Of a stretch of 64,000 nt of DNA, positions 34,757-47,149 are shown piece after piece. The notes beneath the pieces were generated by a model, which saw only the letters and a list, made by a program, of their open reading frames with translations, was not told the origin of the DNA and did no database searches. Position numbers and translations under genes: made by a program. Origin of the DNA: Phanerochaete sordida. Taxonomy: Eukaryota; Basidiomycota; Agaricomycetes; Polyporales; Phanerochaetaceae. Every line of letters starts with the position of its first letter. Position 1 is the first letter of the stretch. The DNA lies in the NCBI GenBank assembly GCA_019973155.2, contig BPQB01000003.1, positions 248,001-312,000 of the forward strand, written 5' to 3'.

Positions 34757-37700
34757 ATGGCCACTCCTTATGCCTTCGTGACGCTTGTTTCTTCCGATTT
34801 CTATCTGCCAGGAGCACTCGCGCTCGCCGCCGCCCTCAAGGACCTGCACCCGTTTCCGCCCACCCCACCGGAGGTGGAATTCCAAACGGTCTGCCTCGTC
34901 ACTCCAGAGACGGTCGACGTATCGACGACGAAGCTTCTTAGGAGTGTATATAATGTTGTTATTGGTGTAGAGATCATCGAGCAGGAAGATGACCGGAAAC
35001 TGCGTCTGCTAGGTGAGTACGAGTCAGCCCCATCGATCCCTTGACGACCGCGTCCCCAGTCGACGCGTCTGCTTCCTGCATCTCGCGATGGATGTCAGGA
35101 CAGCCTCCGACGCGTTGGGCCCCTTCCCCTTGGCGGTAAATCGCTCAAGTCACGGGTTCCACCTGGCACCCACCCCGGGTCCCATGACGAGCCTTGACGG
35201 GAACCGTGGGCTCTCTGGACCCATGTATGCCTCTTGTTCGTTCTTACCAACTCTCTCGCTCTCCCAGGTCGCCCGGATCTCAACACTGTCCTCACAAAAC
35301 TCCACATATTCCGCTTAACGCAGTACTCGAAGATAATTTTTCTCGACGCAGACGTCCTTCCCGTTTCGCCCATATCCCATCTTTTCACCACTCCCCACGA
35401 ATTTGCCGCCGTACCGGACGTCGGATGGCCAGATATCTTCAACTCGGGAGTCCTGGTAGCGACCCCGGGGGAGGACAAGTTCAATGAACTCATGGATTTG
35501 CAGAAAACCAAGGGGAGCTGGGACGGAGGAGATCAGGGGATACTGAACGAGTGGAGGGGTCCAAACTGGCATAGGCTCAGCTTCACGTACAACACTACTC
35601 CCACCGCTGCCTATACGTAAGTCCACCATCGTGTCCCTCCATATATTCCGCGGAACTTACCTAGCACTATTCAGGTATGCACCCGCGTACGAACGCTTCG
35701 GATCTGCCATAAAGGCGATCCACTTCATCGGGTACGATAAACCTTGGAGGAACCTTACGTACCGTGCACCCGGTATCAAGAGCTCCGAAACTACCCTCGA
35801 CGACGGCACGAAGCGGGCATACAACTACGAGTCCTTGGTGGACAAGTGGTACGATGTCTACGACAGGCATTACCGTATGGATCCTGTCTCGACCGCCCCC
35901 AACTTCCAGTTCGATACCTACATGTCAGCATGGGACGCTGGGGTCCCCGCCGAAACTCGTACACGGTCGAATTCAGGAGGGGCTCTGGGCCTGGACGATC
36001 TCCGACGTATCGCAGTGGAAGGCATCAGCTCAGTCGCATCTTCCATTCCGACTCTGCCCTTTCCTGTCGGGCCTGTTATGGGCGAATACCGCTCACTACC
36101 TTTGGAGGGCCGAGTCGACTTGATGCGCCCTCGAAAGCCGGAACCTGAGCCAACGCAGGAGCCCGAATCGCAACGCGAACCGCAGCCAGAGCCTCAGCGT
36201 GAACCCTTCGTCGACCCAGCTTACCACGACGACGGCTCGCCGGGGACTCCGCGACCGACGCACATCCAGATCCCCTCTGGCCAAGGGGACTACTTCCGGT
36301 CTGGCACTCTGCCCACTCCAGGCCCGAACGAAGTTCCGCCTGCTCCGTATCACCATGGTTTGTCTCTACCTCCCTCGCAAACCCCTACTCCGTACTACGG
36401 CCCGCCGTCTGGCTACGATGGTTCGCGCGACCAGAACAGCCTGCAGATCTCGTACCAGTCTCAAAGCCCGCAGGGTGGTCATACTCACCAGCAGCCCGGC
36501 CAGCAGCACCACTCCCAGCACCATCGGTCGCATTCTGGCCAGCAGCGCGTGACATTTGCGCCGCAAGACTCATCTGACTCGGAGCGGACGCCCCCTGGTA
36601 CTCGGTATCCCCCACATCAGCCTTCTCACCATCGTCAGCATAGCCAAGGTCAGACGCACCAGTCCGGATATGCGAGTCCGAAGCGGGGAGGGCGGGGCGG
36701 ATACGAGACGCCCCCACGGCAGCAGCACGGCTACCAAGAGCACCGCACGCACGGTGGTGACCACACGCCCACTCAGGACCAACCGTGGAAGCGCGAGGGA
36801 ACCCGCGGCCAGCAGCAGACAGGGCAGACTCAGCATCACGGTGGCGGTCATCATTACGAGCCTCCTCACCACCATCATGGACACCACCACCAGCATCAGC
36901 CGCCGCACCAACCTCAGCCTCAACAGCAACCTCCCAGTCAGCCGCAATACCACCAGCGGGCGCCCCCGCCGAGGCCGATATCCCCGCCCAAAGTTGAGTG
37001 GAATCCCGCGGTCGAGCCACCGCCGAAAACGCCTCCCCCTCCGTCAGCGTTCCCCCAGGATACCTACTACCCTAATATTTGGGATCAGCCGGCGAGAGGG
37101 CCTCATGACAATGCCCATCACCGTGTTACGTCTCCTGTGTCTGCTGAAAGGGAATTCTTCAGCCTCCCTCCCCCTTCCGAGATCCCAGACCAACTCATTC
37201 GCGAGGGTCAATACTCGAACGTCATTGGAACTTCTCACCCCCAGGACTCGCCCGAATCCGTATCCTCGCCGCCGGCTCCGGATAAGTCGAAGGTTCATGC
37301 GGTGTTTCCGTGGGAAGAGAAGCCTCGACACGTTCCAAGACGAGTCTTCCCGAGAACAGACCCCCCACCGCCGGTCGCTAATTACATCGAGTCTGAGCGG
37401 ACGTCGTCTCCTATCTCTACGCCCCCTCCCCCGTCCGAGCGTAGCGTTCCACAAGTGCAACCTGCGACTTCGCCTCTTTCGTCACCTTGGGGAGGTGTCG
37501 GATTCTCAAACGCTTGGGATAGCGTGCCGAGTATCCAGCGCTACGCTCAAAAGCTAGTGGGCTCGCCGAAGATCTTTCCCTTCCAATACATGGCCAATCC
37601 GCCGCCGCCGACGGACGACGATTGGAAGCAGCAGTGGGAGAAGCAGCGAGAGAAGGAGATGCAGGACAGGCACGACGCGAGCAGCATGGATGGGGATGAC

Positions 37701-38756
37701 GAGGACGAGGGGGACGAGCTGGACGAGGAAGAGCTCGAGGCGAGCGAGGGCAGCTCACGTGGGAAACGTAATCAGGGCTCGCGCAGGCGGTCTCGTGCAC
37801 AGAGCCTCACTCGGAACAAGAAGAAATACCGCTCGCGCGGCATTCAAGCCAACCCCGACACGAGCGAGCAGAGCATTCAGACTGCCATCGACGCGTCGAG
37901 CTGTCCGTGCTGCTCGCGTCCTATCGGCGAAGCTGTCGAGGCGGCTTCTGCTCCCGTGCCTGCGCCCGCGCCTGCACCTGCTCCGGAGCCCGCGCCTGTT
38001 CTCGCTGCCGTCACCAAGAAGGCGCCTCCACCTGTCGGTCTCGGCATCGCTTCGGCTCTGCTGCCGTCTGCCGTGCCTCGCGACTTCATGCCCCAGCACG
38101 AACAAGGTGCAGGCACGCCTATGGTACCCACCGTAGGGCACTCGAGCGAACCCTTCCCTTCGCTCGCGACCCCTAGCGGACTGAGATCGCCCGCCACGCT
38201 AGGATCTCCGCGCACATACTCCCCGCCAAAGGTTACATCCCCGCTCCGGATCCCTTCGCCGCCAAAGGTGACTTCTCCGCCCCTAGTCTCTTCGCCGCTC
38301 CGGGGGCCCTCGTCCCCCGCCAAGGCGGTCTCCCCCAAGTCAGCCCCAGTGCGACCTCCGCTCTCGCCTCAGGCGAGTGCGCGGCCGGGCTCCGTGCGCA
38401 AGCTGTCGACGTCTTCGCTGACAGGCTCCGGCTCGTCGCGCGCGAGCTCGCCTGTGGTAGGCACCACGGCCCGCACGTCCCAGGCCACCCCATCGCCGAA
38501 GCACACACGCCTATCGTCGCTCTCGCCAGAGCTCGTGCGGTCTATCTCCACCGAGTCGGCGATCACGCCGTCGCCGACGACGACGCACGACTCGCCGATC
38601 ACGCCCGCGGACAACACTCCGCGCAAGGGCTCGCGCGTCTGGGACCCCGCGCGCGGCGTGGACGTCTTCAAACGCGGCTCGGAGGAGGTGTTGGCCCGCT
38701 TCTTGCGGATGGGCTCGTTTGAGGAAGAAAACCAGCAACGCCAGGCTGCTGCTTAA
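34757..38756 (+). CDS. GLGEN: Glycogenin, GT8 glycosyltransferase with a very long disordered tail
   Basis: Exons 34757-35012, 35268-35616 and 35675-38756 give 1228 residues. The GT8 domain is residues 1-260: start MATPYAFVTLVSSDFYLPGA, then TKLHIFRLTQYSKIIFLDAD (the DxD Mn/UDP site), DVGWPDIFNSGVLV, GGDQGILNEW and IHFIGYDKPW. Glycogenin self-glucosylates from UDP-glucose to prime glycogen. YESLVDKWYDVYDRHYR follows. Some 850 residues are then low complexity: Pro/Gln/His-rich (HHHHGHHHQHQPPHQPQ), an acidic block (DGDDEDEGDELDEEELE), Ala-Pro repeats and Ser/Pro. The last 40 residues (WDPARGVDVFKRGSEEVLAR, then FLRMGSFEEE) resemble the C-terminal glycogen-synthase-binding motif. A glycogenin gene is a recurrent neighbour of Agaricomycete A mating-type loci. 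Intron 1 (255 nt) is unusually long and might hide a small exon. Confidence 0.9.
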
Positions 38757-39120
38757 GTTATGAAGTATTTCTGTCTCCCTGTCTTTTCTGCGTCTGCTCC
38801 GGCCTCACTCTCATTCTCTCCGGGACGGTTCTCTCTGAGCTTGCATAGCCTCCCTTGCACGACGTGTTCTGCCTCTCGTTGCATTAGATATCCTGATTTC
38901 GTTCGTTGTCCATGATGTGGTTCTGGCTCGGCGCAATACTGTCTCCTGTTGTCCTGCCTGCATGCAATTCTCCCCATGGCCATGTAGATACCCTTCGACG
39001 ATTCTCTCTCTGTGTCTTTCTCTGTTGTCACCCCATAGCCTCTCGCCATCACTACGACTGTATCCAATGGATGTGCCGATTCCCCAGGCCCAATCGCTGC
39101 TCGTGTGCGACTGCGGGGGA
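38757..39120. other. Spacer downstream of glycogenin
   Basis: T-rich pyrimidine stretches right after the stop are consistent with a 3' UTR; no coding evidence. Confidence 0.35.
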
Positions 39121-39128
39121 TGACGTCA
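39121..39128 (+). promoter_or_regulatory. CRE-like element upstream of the LEA-like gene
   Basis: Perfect TGACGTCA, 133 bp upstream of the TATA box. This is the site class bound by fungal stress bZIP factors (Atf1/Sko1 type). Confidence 0.45.
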
Positions 39129-39260
39129 TGGCTGGATATGGCGGCGCGATGGCCGGTTCTCGCTGGCGCTGCAGGCACCTGCGCCCCGCCCACGTCGTCT
39201 AAAGACCAGGATGACGCACAGAGCCACTCGACCTGATTCCAGGTGGGGCGCACTCAGCAG

Positions 39261-39268
39261 TATATAAG
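39261..39268 (+). promoter_or_regulatory. TATA box of the LEA-like gene
   Basis: TATATAAG 98 bp upstream of ATG 39366, followed by an A/C-rich leader. Confidence 0.65.
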
Positions 39269-39365
39269 CCCACGACGCGTGAGTGTTACTCCTCACAAAC
39301 TCACGATACTCACCCACACGACCATCTCATCTCAACTTTACCACACCCAACGCTCGATATTCATA

Positions 39366-40226
39366 ATGTCTTCTGCTACTGGACCGTATGTCGCGTGCTG
39401 CCATGCCGTCGCGTCCACGAGAGCTCACGCGTTCACCCCAGGTCTGACGCCCGCTTCGAGACCACCGCTGCCTGGCAGGCGGCCGAGGCCTCCGACATCC
39501 GCCTCCAGAACGAGGTAGAGAAGAACGCCGTGCAGGCCCACCAGGTTGCCGAGCAGGCTGCCAACACCGCTCAGGTACGCGCACCCGCTCCACCTTCGCA
39601 AAGCACGCGTCTGACCCAGTGTCAGTTCAAGCACCCATCCGCGGAGCTTGCCGTTGACAGGCTCGAGGAGGGCCTCAGCGAGAAGACCAACGAGGCGGTC
39701 GCCGAGGGCCAGTCAACTGTCGCGTCTGCGACAGCAACTGCTGGAGGTTACGTGCAGCAGGCTCGCGAGATTGTTGGCGGGGCCATGGCTACTGCTGCTG
39801 TAAGTGTCCACCGTCGATGTCCCCACCTTTTCTGTGCTGACCGGTGCGCCCCAGTCGTACCTACCAGCGTCGATGCCCGGCTCCACAGCCACCCCAACCG
39901 ACCAGACCACCACCACCCCCACTGGCAGTTCTGTCGCATCCACACTGCAATCTGCAGCAGGCACTGCAGTGGAGACCGCGAAGACCGTCCTGACGACCGC
40001 ACAGCAGACCGTACAACCTCATGTCGAGCGACTCGCAGGCGCTGCTCGCGCGACCGCGGAGGCGACCACGCAGTCGGCTTACCAGGCGACCGGTGCGGGC
40101 CAGGCATCGTCCAAGCCGGACCCCGTCCAGCCGACCACTGCTCCGCTCGAGTCTGGTAACGGTGTCGTCGGCGGGCCGTACCCTGCGACGGCCACCGGAG
40201 GCAAGTCCAGCGTTGGCGAAGTGTAG
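39366..40226 (+). CDS. Small hydrophilic LEA/perilipin-like protein, unknown function
   Basis: Exons 39366-39385 (20 nt), 39442-39574, 39626-39799 and 39855-40226 give 232 residues in frame. The protein is Ala/Thr/Glu/Gln-rich with no Cys or membrane segment. It starts MSSATGPSDARFETTAAWQA. Long amphipathic-helix stretches carry an 11-residue-like rhythm (ASTLQSAAGTAVETAKTVLT, QQTVQPHVERLAGAARATAE), as in LEA group 3 proteins and lipid-droplet perilipins. The C-terminus is disordered and Gly/Pro-rich. A TATA box and a CRE-like site upstream suggest strong, stress-inducible expression. No conserved domain was named with certainty; the function (desiccation or stress protection, or lipid-surface binding) is inference. 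Confidence 0.72.
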
Positions 40227-40433
40227 AGAGCTCCAGTCATCTGCTGGCTGCGTTTCCCTCATTGATACCCCGGATCCCCGTGTTATGCTCATAGCGAATA
40301 CTTCAACTACTGTAACATAGTGTACAGCCACATATTCCATCCACAACGAGTAACCATTGCACATCATTCTCTGGTAACAATTGCAAGCTACTTCAAGGGA
40401 AGATGAGATAGAATTCGTCCAGCGTGGATAATT

Positions 40434-41835
40434 CTACTGAGCCCACCAGTCCATGGCATCGAGACGCTTTGAATAGTTCACAGTGAGAATGTCCTGCCAC
40501 TCCGGAAACTCTGTATCTAGATATCTCTCCCATATCGGCCTTTCCGCCTCTGCGACTTCACTTTGCCGTTTGCTAACGTGAACCTCGAGATGCCGCAGGG
40601 GGAGCTTGAGCAGCCCGCCGCGCAGGCCGGAGAGTGAGATCGACTGGAGATCGTCGGCTATCGTCCAGACGAAATCAAGGTACAGGATGACCGTGTGCAC
40701 GGACGACTTGGACGACCGCGACAGGCCCAGCAGCAGTGTCCACACGGTAATAAGGGTTTGGTCTGTGTCTTCGTCATAGCTCAGTCGGAGCTTCAGCACG
40801 AAGACCTCCAGGCCCTTGAGCAGCGCGAAGTTCAGTCCGCCCTTCAGGGCATTATGACCTCCAACTGAGTTTCGAAAGTCAGCGTGCATGCCACAGTGAG
40901 GAAGTCTACTGACTAGGAAGCACACAGTCTGGCTTGGTTGCGCTGAAGACGCGGTGCAGGTCGAGCTCGAGCCTTCGCAGGGCTGGACCGACGGCCCCCA
41001 GGACTTCGCCGAAGGGGACAAGCTCTGACACCTGGGTGGCGTGGAGTGCCAAGGATCGGATGTGCGCGACATCTGGTTGGTTCCTGAGGAGACCCAGGAG
41101 CTGTTCGGCACCCTCCTCAACATGAATTTCGGCCTCGATCGCGGCGGCGAAGCCCGGCAATGGCTGAGCGGGGGCCAGTGGTGCAGCCGGGCCTCTGTGG
41201 AAGGCGTGGATGGCGACGTGTCTCGCCCCGATAACGCTGAACAGCGCCAGGAAATTACTGTCGTTGAATGTACCGACGTTGTCGAGCGTGAGGTCTTCGA
41301 GCTGGACGAGGGATCCTACCGTAGTGTTCGACGTCCTCAAGACGACGCGCTTGAGCGTCAGCGACCGCAGGCGCGGCAGCGCGCGCACCACGCGCTCGAG
41401 CTCGTCGAGCCGCAGCGTCGTCCATGTTGTCTCCTGCTCGTCGCCTGAGCGCGGCGCGGGGAGGCCCATGTCGTCCGCCCCGCTGCCATCGTCTCTGTCC
41501 GCGCCGTAGAACTCCTCGAGCTCCTCGAGCTCGTACTTGTAGGCGCTGAAGTCCACGCCCGAGATCGTGAGCTCGTGCACGGCGGGAAGGAACGCGGGCA
41601 GTTGGGCGCCGAATGCGTCGAAGTCCGGAACGCGGATGCGCTCGAGCTCTGGGTGCGGTTTGGTGGGCAGCTTCGATAACGCGGCGGCCAGGTGGAGGGA
41701 GCGGAAGAGCAGGGTGCGCGAGGTGCGCTCCCATGTGTGGCAGACTAGAGAGCAGGACGACAGTGTGGGCTTGTCGTCGTGGTTGTACGAGATGACAATG
41801 TCTATCAACTCCTGTGGAAAGGTGAGAGTAGCCAT
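40434..41835 (-). CDS. F-box protein with leucine-rich repeats
   Basis: Exons 41835-40914 and 40864-40434 give 450 residues in frame (donor GTCAGT). The N-terminal F-box is MATLTFPQELIDIVISYNHD followed by SSCSLVCHTWERTSRTLLFR. The middle contains LPAVHELTISGVDF, LPRLRSLTLKRVVLR, LVQLEDLTLDNVGTF and IRSLALHATQVSEL, irregular leucine-rich segments. The end is EWQDILTVNYSKRLDAMDWW. This is the common Agaricomycete F-box type, distinct from the three-member family near beta-fg. Role: putative SCF substrate adaptor. It is tandem with another F-box gene on the same strand. Confidence 0.82.
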
Positions 41836-42106
41836 CTTGGTCGAGATGGCTCGGACGACTTGACTGTTGGTGGTGGTGCGTGCACAACCTAAGTACCGGC
41901 AGACACGCGCCTCGTGCGTCTACGCGTACTGCAACGAATTCGAATGTGCTGTCGACTAATCAGTCCGATCGCTTCGCTCGCTGCAGACAGCATTTATCTA
42001 AGCAAAACTGGGGTGAGGGAATTACTACGTGAGATCTGGCGATTTTCGTGGTCGACGTATATACACTACTAATACATTGGGAACAAAGATCCAGCCTGAG
42101 GACAAT

Positions 42107-43531
42107 CTACGCCGGAGCAAACTCCGGGCCCGTCTCCCAAGCCATCGGGCCTGTATCGAAAGTAATGAACTCAAACTGCAGTTGGTACGCAAGTTCGGGA
42201 AGCTGGGACACGATGACATCCTTCATGAAATTTCTTTGATCCTCGTCCAGATCGTCGTCATCGTCGATGAAGGTGAACTGCACCTTCTCGAGCTTGTCGT
42301 ACTTTGTCAGGGGCAAAGCCGTGGCGATGTTCTTCCACTGCATTTCACCGACGTCCTCCTCCTCGTAGTACATGAAATCGAAGAGGAATCGGACGGAGCG
42401 GAGTGTGGTAGGAGCTGTGGAGAGGACGCGGATGATCTCCTGTAGGTGGCTGCAGGAGGACTCGGTGATGCCCAGCTTCATGGTGACCTCGAATGCTTCG
42501 AGTCCATGGCAGGTTTCGAGGGAGAACACTTCACGCCAGTAATCCTCCACCTGGGCTAGAGACCAAGAACCGATGTCAACACGGGCGATTTTATCTGCAA
42601 GCTCTCAACACTCACGAGACAGGATTATTTCTGGCCTGAAATCGGTCGATGTGGAGTCCCAGAAATCAAGAGCGAGCTTCTTCAGCCCTGGACCGAAGTC
42701 TCCTGGACCGAATTTGTCGAGCGATTCTTGAAGAGCTTCGAGGTCGGCCCTTCCCTGTATGTCTAGGGAGAGGTAGGCCACACGGCCTTCCGACGAGGCG
42801 GCAAGGCCGCGGATCATAGGAGCACTGTTAGGATCCCCGCGGATTCGCCACTCGCGAGTAGTCATCACAGGCTCGAGCTTGAATAGCGCAGGCTCGTCCG
42901 TCTTGGGGCCTGGTCTGTAGAACATATCGAGGTCGAGCTTCGCGGGGCGAAAGACGCGGAGGACGATGAAGGGGTTCTCGCCTTGGATGGTGCCGGAGTC
43001 GTCGAGTTGAAGGAAGTTGAACCGAACGGGCTCGTAGTCTTTTGGGAGGGGCGAGGGTATGATGACCAGCATCTGGACGCTGAGCCAGTTTAAATTCGGG
43101 AAGAGCTGTGCAATGGCGAGCAGGGATGCGAGGTCAACGGGGGCGCAGTGGGTCCAGACCGTCCCCGAGCCGGGGCGGCCCTTGACCTCTGCGTTTGGGT
43201 CGAACTCAATGCTATCTAGCCAGTCCTTGCTTGGAGGGAGTTGCTCGCCGCTGATATGCAAGGTTTTCACGAACGCCACAACATCGGGCATGGCGCGGAA
43301 TGCGCGGGCGACTGCCATCCAGTCGGGCGTCGGATCCTCATCGTCTCCTTGTACTTCGTCCGCCCCGCAAGAGACGGTGACCTCGCTGAACAGGACCGGA
43401 CGCGCAGAGCGCATCCAAGCCTTGCACACCAGGCAGACGTTGGACAGCGTATGTTTCTCATCGTGAAACTTGCGGAATATCTGGTCGAGGAGTTTGGGAG
43501 GGAGATCTGTGACCCCGGTTCTAGTCGACAT
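42107..43531 (-). CDS. F-box protein
   Basis: Exons 43531-42616 and 42555-42107 give 454 residues; the intron (GTGAGT to CTAG) restores the frame as PQVEDYWREVFSLE. The F-box is MSTRTGVTDLPPKLLDQIFR, then LSNVCLVCKAWMRSARPVLF. Leucine-rich segments follow (FPNLNWLSVQMLVII, GPGLKKLALDFWD, APTTLRSVRFLFDF). An acidic run (IDDDDDLDEDQ) lies near the C-terminus, which ends WETGPEFAPA. ATG 43531 was taken because the frame upstream has no earlier ATG. It is in the same orientation as the F-box gene at 40434-41835 but too divergent for recent duplication. Confidence 0.8.
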
Positions 43532-43737
43532 GGTGGTGCAGAACGAGTTGCGTAGGGGTGCGGTGGTCAACTGTGGCCCTTCGTGGTCGATATGAACGCA
43601 GAACCCAGCGTCAGATGGATGATAGATGGAAATCCGAACCACTGCACTGACGCTTTACAATGAGGACGGCGCTTGTATATGCATTCGAGATAGCATCTGC
43701 CACAGCGATTCTACACGTTCATCGACTGGTCACAGGT

Positions 43738-45357
<1,620 letters not shown>

Positions 45358-45703
45358 CGTTGCTGTCTTCGAATAGGGTGATCTGGGAGTATGAAACAGC
45401 GCAAGTGTTCCCTGCGAGAGGCGTGTGAGTATACAATGCGTTCGAGTAGCGAGCACAATCATAGCTTTCCCCCGTGGGCTGTCCTTTTATACACACGCTT
45501 GCGGCTCGGAGGCGGAATGCGAGCATGAGGTGTAACGTTACTTAACATTTCTTCCATATCGTCCGCAATCACGTCATCCGACTCTAACAGCTACGGCCAG
45601 ACGCTCGATTCTCACAAGCACTTGCGCGCAGCCATCTTGGCATCTATCACTACACCTCGCAAACGATAGCCATATCGATATCTCGTGGTGTCGGATTCGC
45701 CTC
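45358..45703. promoter_or_regulatory. Divergent promoter region, OYE and FN3K homologue
   Basis: A 346-bp spacer between divergent start codons; no specific element identified. Confidence 0.4.
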
Positions 45704-46824
45704 ATGCCCGGAGTACACCCAGTTATCCTGCGGGCCATCCAAAGAGATGAATCAGGGGTTACCGCCCAGGCAAAGTCGTCCTTCGTCCAGTCGTCGAGCG
45801 GAAAGGCATATTTCACCAAGATCGGGTCGTCGTCAGAACAAGAGCAATATGTCGGTGAGGCCGAAGCCCTGAAAGCTATGCAGATCGCCGCGCCCGGGCT
45901 CGCGCCGAAGCTTGTCGACTCCGGCATCATAGACTCAGGGATAGCCGAGCGCGACTCTGAAGTCGGAAGACCATACTTCGTCTCGGAATACAAGAATATC
46001 GGGTCCTTGACGGACGCTACCGCAAAGAGGCTAGCAAAGAGGCTTGCAACAGAGCTTCATTCCTACAAGAGTACCCAGGGCTTTGGTTTCGAGGTTCCCA
46101 CATTTTGTGGCAGGACGAGGCAGAAGAACGGCTGGTACACTTCATGGGGAGAGTGCTACCACGCGTTGATTGATGGGCTGCTAAGCAAGCTGAGGGATAA
46201 GGGCGGGTACGACGAATTATGCCGCAAGGGAGAACAAGTGCGTGAGAGGTGAGCATGCAGGTCGACCGTTGCGAATGCCGACTGACCAGAAGGCTGACGA
46301 CTCTATCAGGGTGATACCGTCGCTGCTAGGCCCGTTGGATGTTCAGCCTGTGTTGCTGCACGGAGACTTGTGGGTAAGTACCCACGTGCACCATCTACGT
46401 CCAGTGCGATGATACTCGCGACAGAGCGGTAATACAGGGACGGATGAAGACACCGGAGAGCCTATCATCTTTGACCCTTCTTCTTACTTCGGGCACAACG
46501 AAGCAGAGTGAGTCTTGGACCAGTTGAGAGAAGGCTGAACTCACGCGTATTGCAGCCTAGCCATTGCTCGCATCTTCGGCGGCATCCCCAAATCCTTCTT
46601 CGCGACCTATCACGAATACCTTCCCAAGACCGAGCCCGCCGACCAATACGAACTACGCGGCGATTTGTACGAGTTATACCATTACTTGAACCATACGGTG
46701 TTGTTTGGGGTAAGTTCGAAGTCTGCCGTTGCATGCGACTACGTTGACGAAACGTCGGAAGAGCGGATATGCTGGGAGCTCGACAGCGAAGATGGACAGC
46801 TTGCTGCAAGCATTTCCAGAGTAG
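45704..46824 (+). CDS. Fructosamine/ketosamine-3-kinase family protein
   Basis: Exons 45704-46248, 46310-46373, 46425-46507, 46556-46709 and 46762-46824 give 302 residues, the usual FN3K length. These kinases phosphorylate sugar adducts on glycated proteins so that the adduct falls off. Landmarks: SSSGKAYFTKIGSSSEQEQY (nucleotide-binding Lys region), GRPYFVSEYK, FCGRTRQKNGW, the catalytic loop VLLHGDLWSGN, and EPIIFDPSSYFGHNEADLAI with the metal-binding Asp. The last exon encodes SGYAGSSTAKMDSLLQAFPE, matching the family C-terminus. A longer frame past 46709 is intron read-through. The gene is divergent from the OYE gene; both handle reactive-carbonyl damage, a suggestive pairing only. Confidence 0.88.
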
Positions 46825-47149
46825 GCGATGGCCAGAGTAGGTACCAAGTGTCGTGCAGAGAGCTACAAGACCGAGAGATGACCAGATCGTTCGAGTCAAG
46901 ACGGAGGTTGCGAGAGGTTGCGAGAGACCATTGAAATTGATGGGCGTCTACGCGTAAAGAGAGTGGGAACAACAAGGCCAAACAGCCGCCTACCTTCGTC
47001 AGCGACGACCACCTTCCCGTCGCCGCTCAGACCTCCGTCCTCTTTTCTGAGCTGCTCGAGTCATTATCTTGTCTCTGAGTTGTCGAGGGCGAGCTTTCTG
47101 CACGTTGAAACTCGTCGTTTCGAACCGTCTACGCGTCTAGGTCGGCAAA
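46825..47149. other. RPB2 upstream region
   Basis: A 325-bp spacer between two plus-strand genes. The last 100 bp includes a pyrimidine-rich stretch. No TATA box seen. Confidence 0.35.

Noticed and set aside
36385..37020. A 211-codon minus-strand frame opposite the glycogenin tail
   Set aside because: Shadow of low-complexity, codon-biased sequence; no family resemblance and the plus-strand frame continues to a conserved C-terminal motif.
46700..46934. Extended frame at the 3' end of the FN3K homologue
   Set aside because: It reads through a GTAAGT intron; the spliced exon at 46762 restores the conserved family C-terminus.
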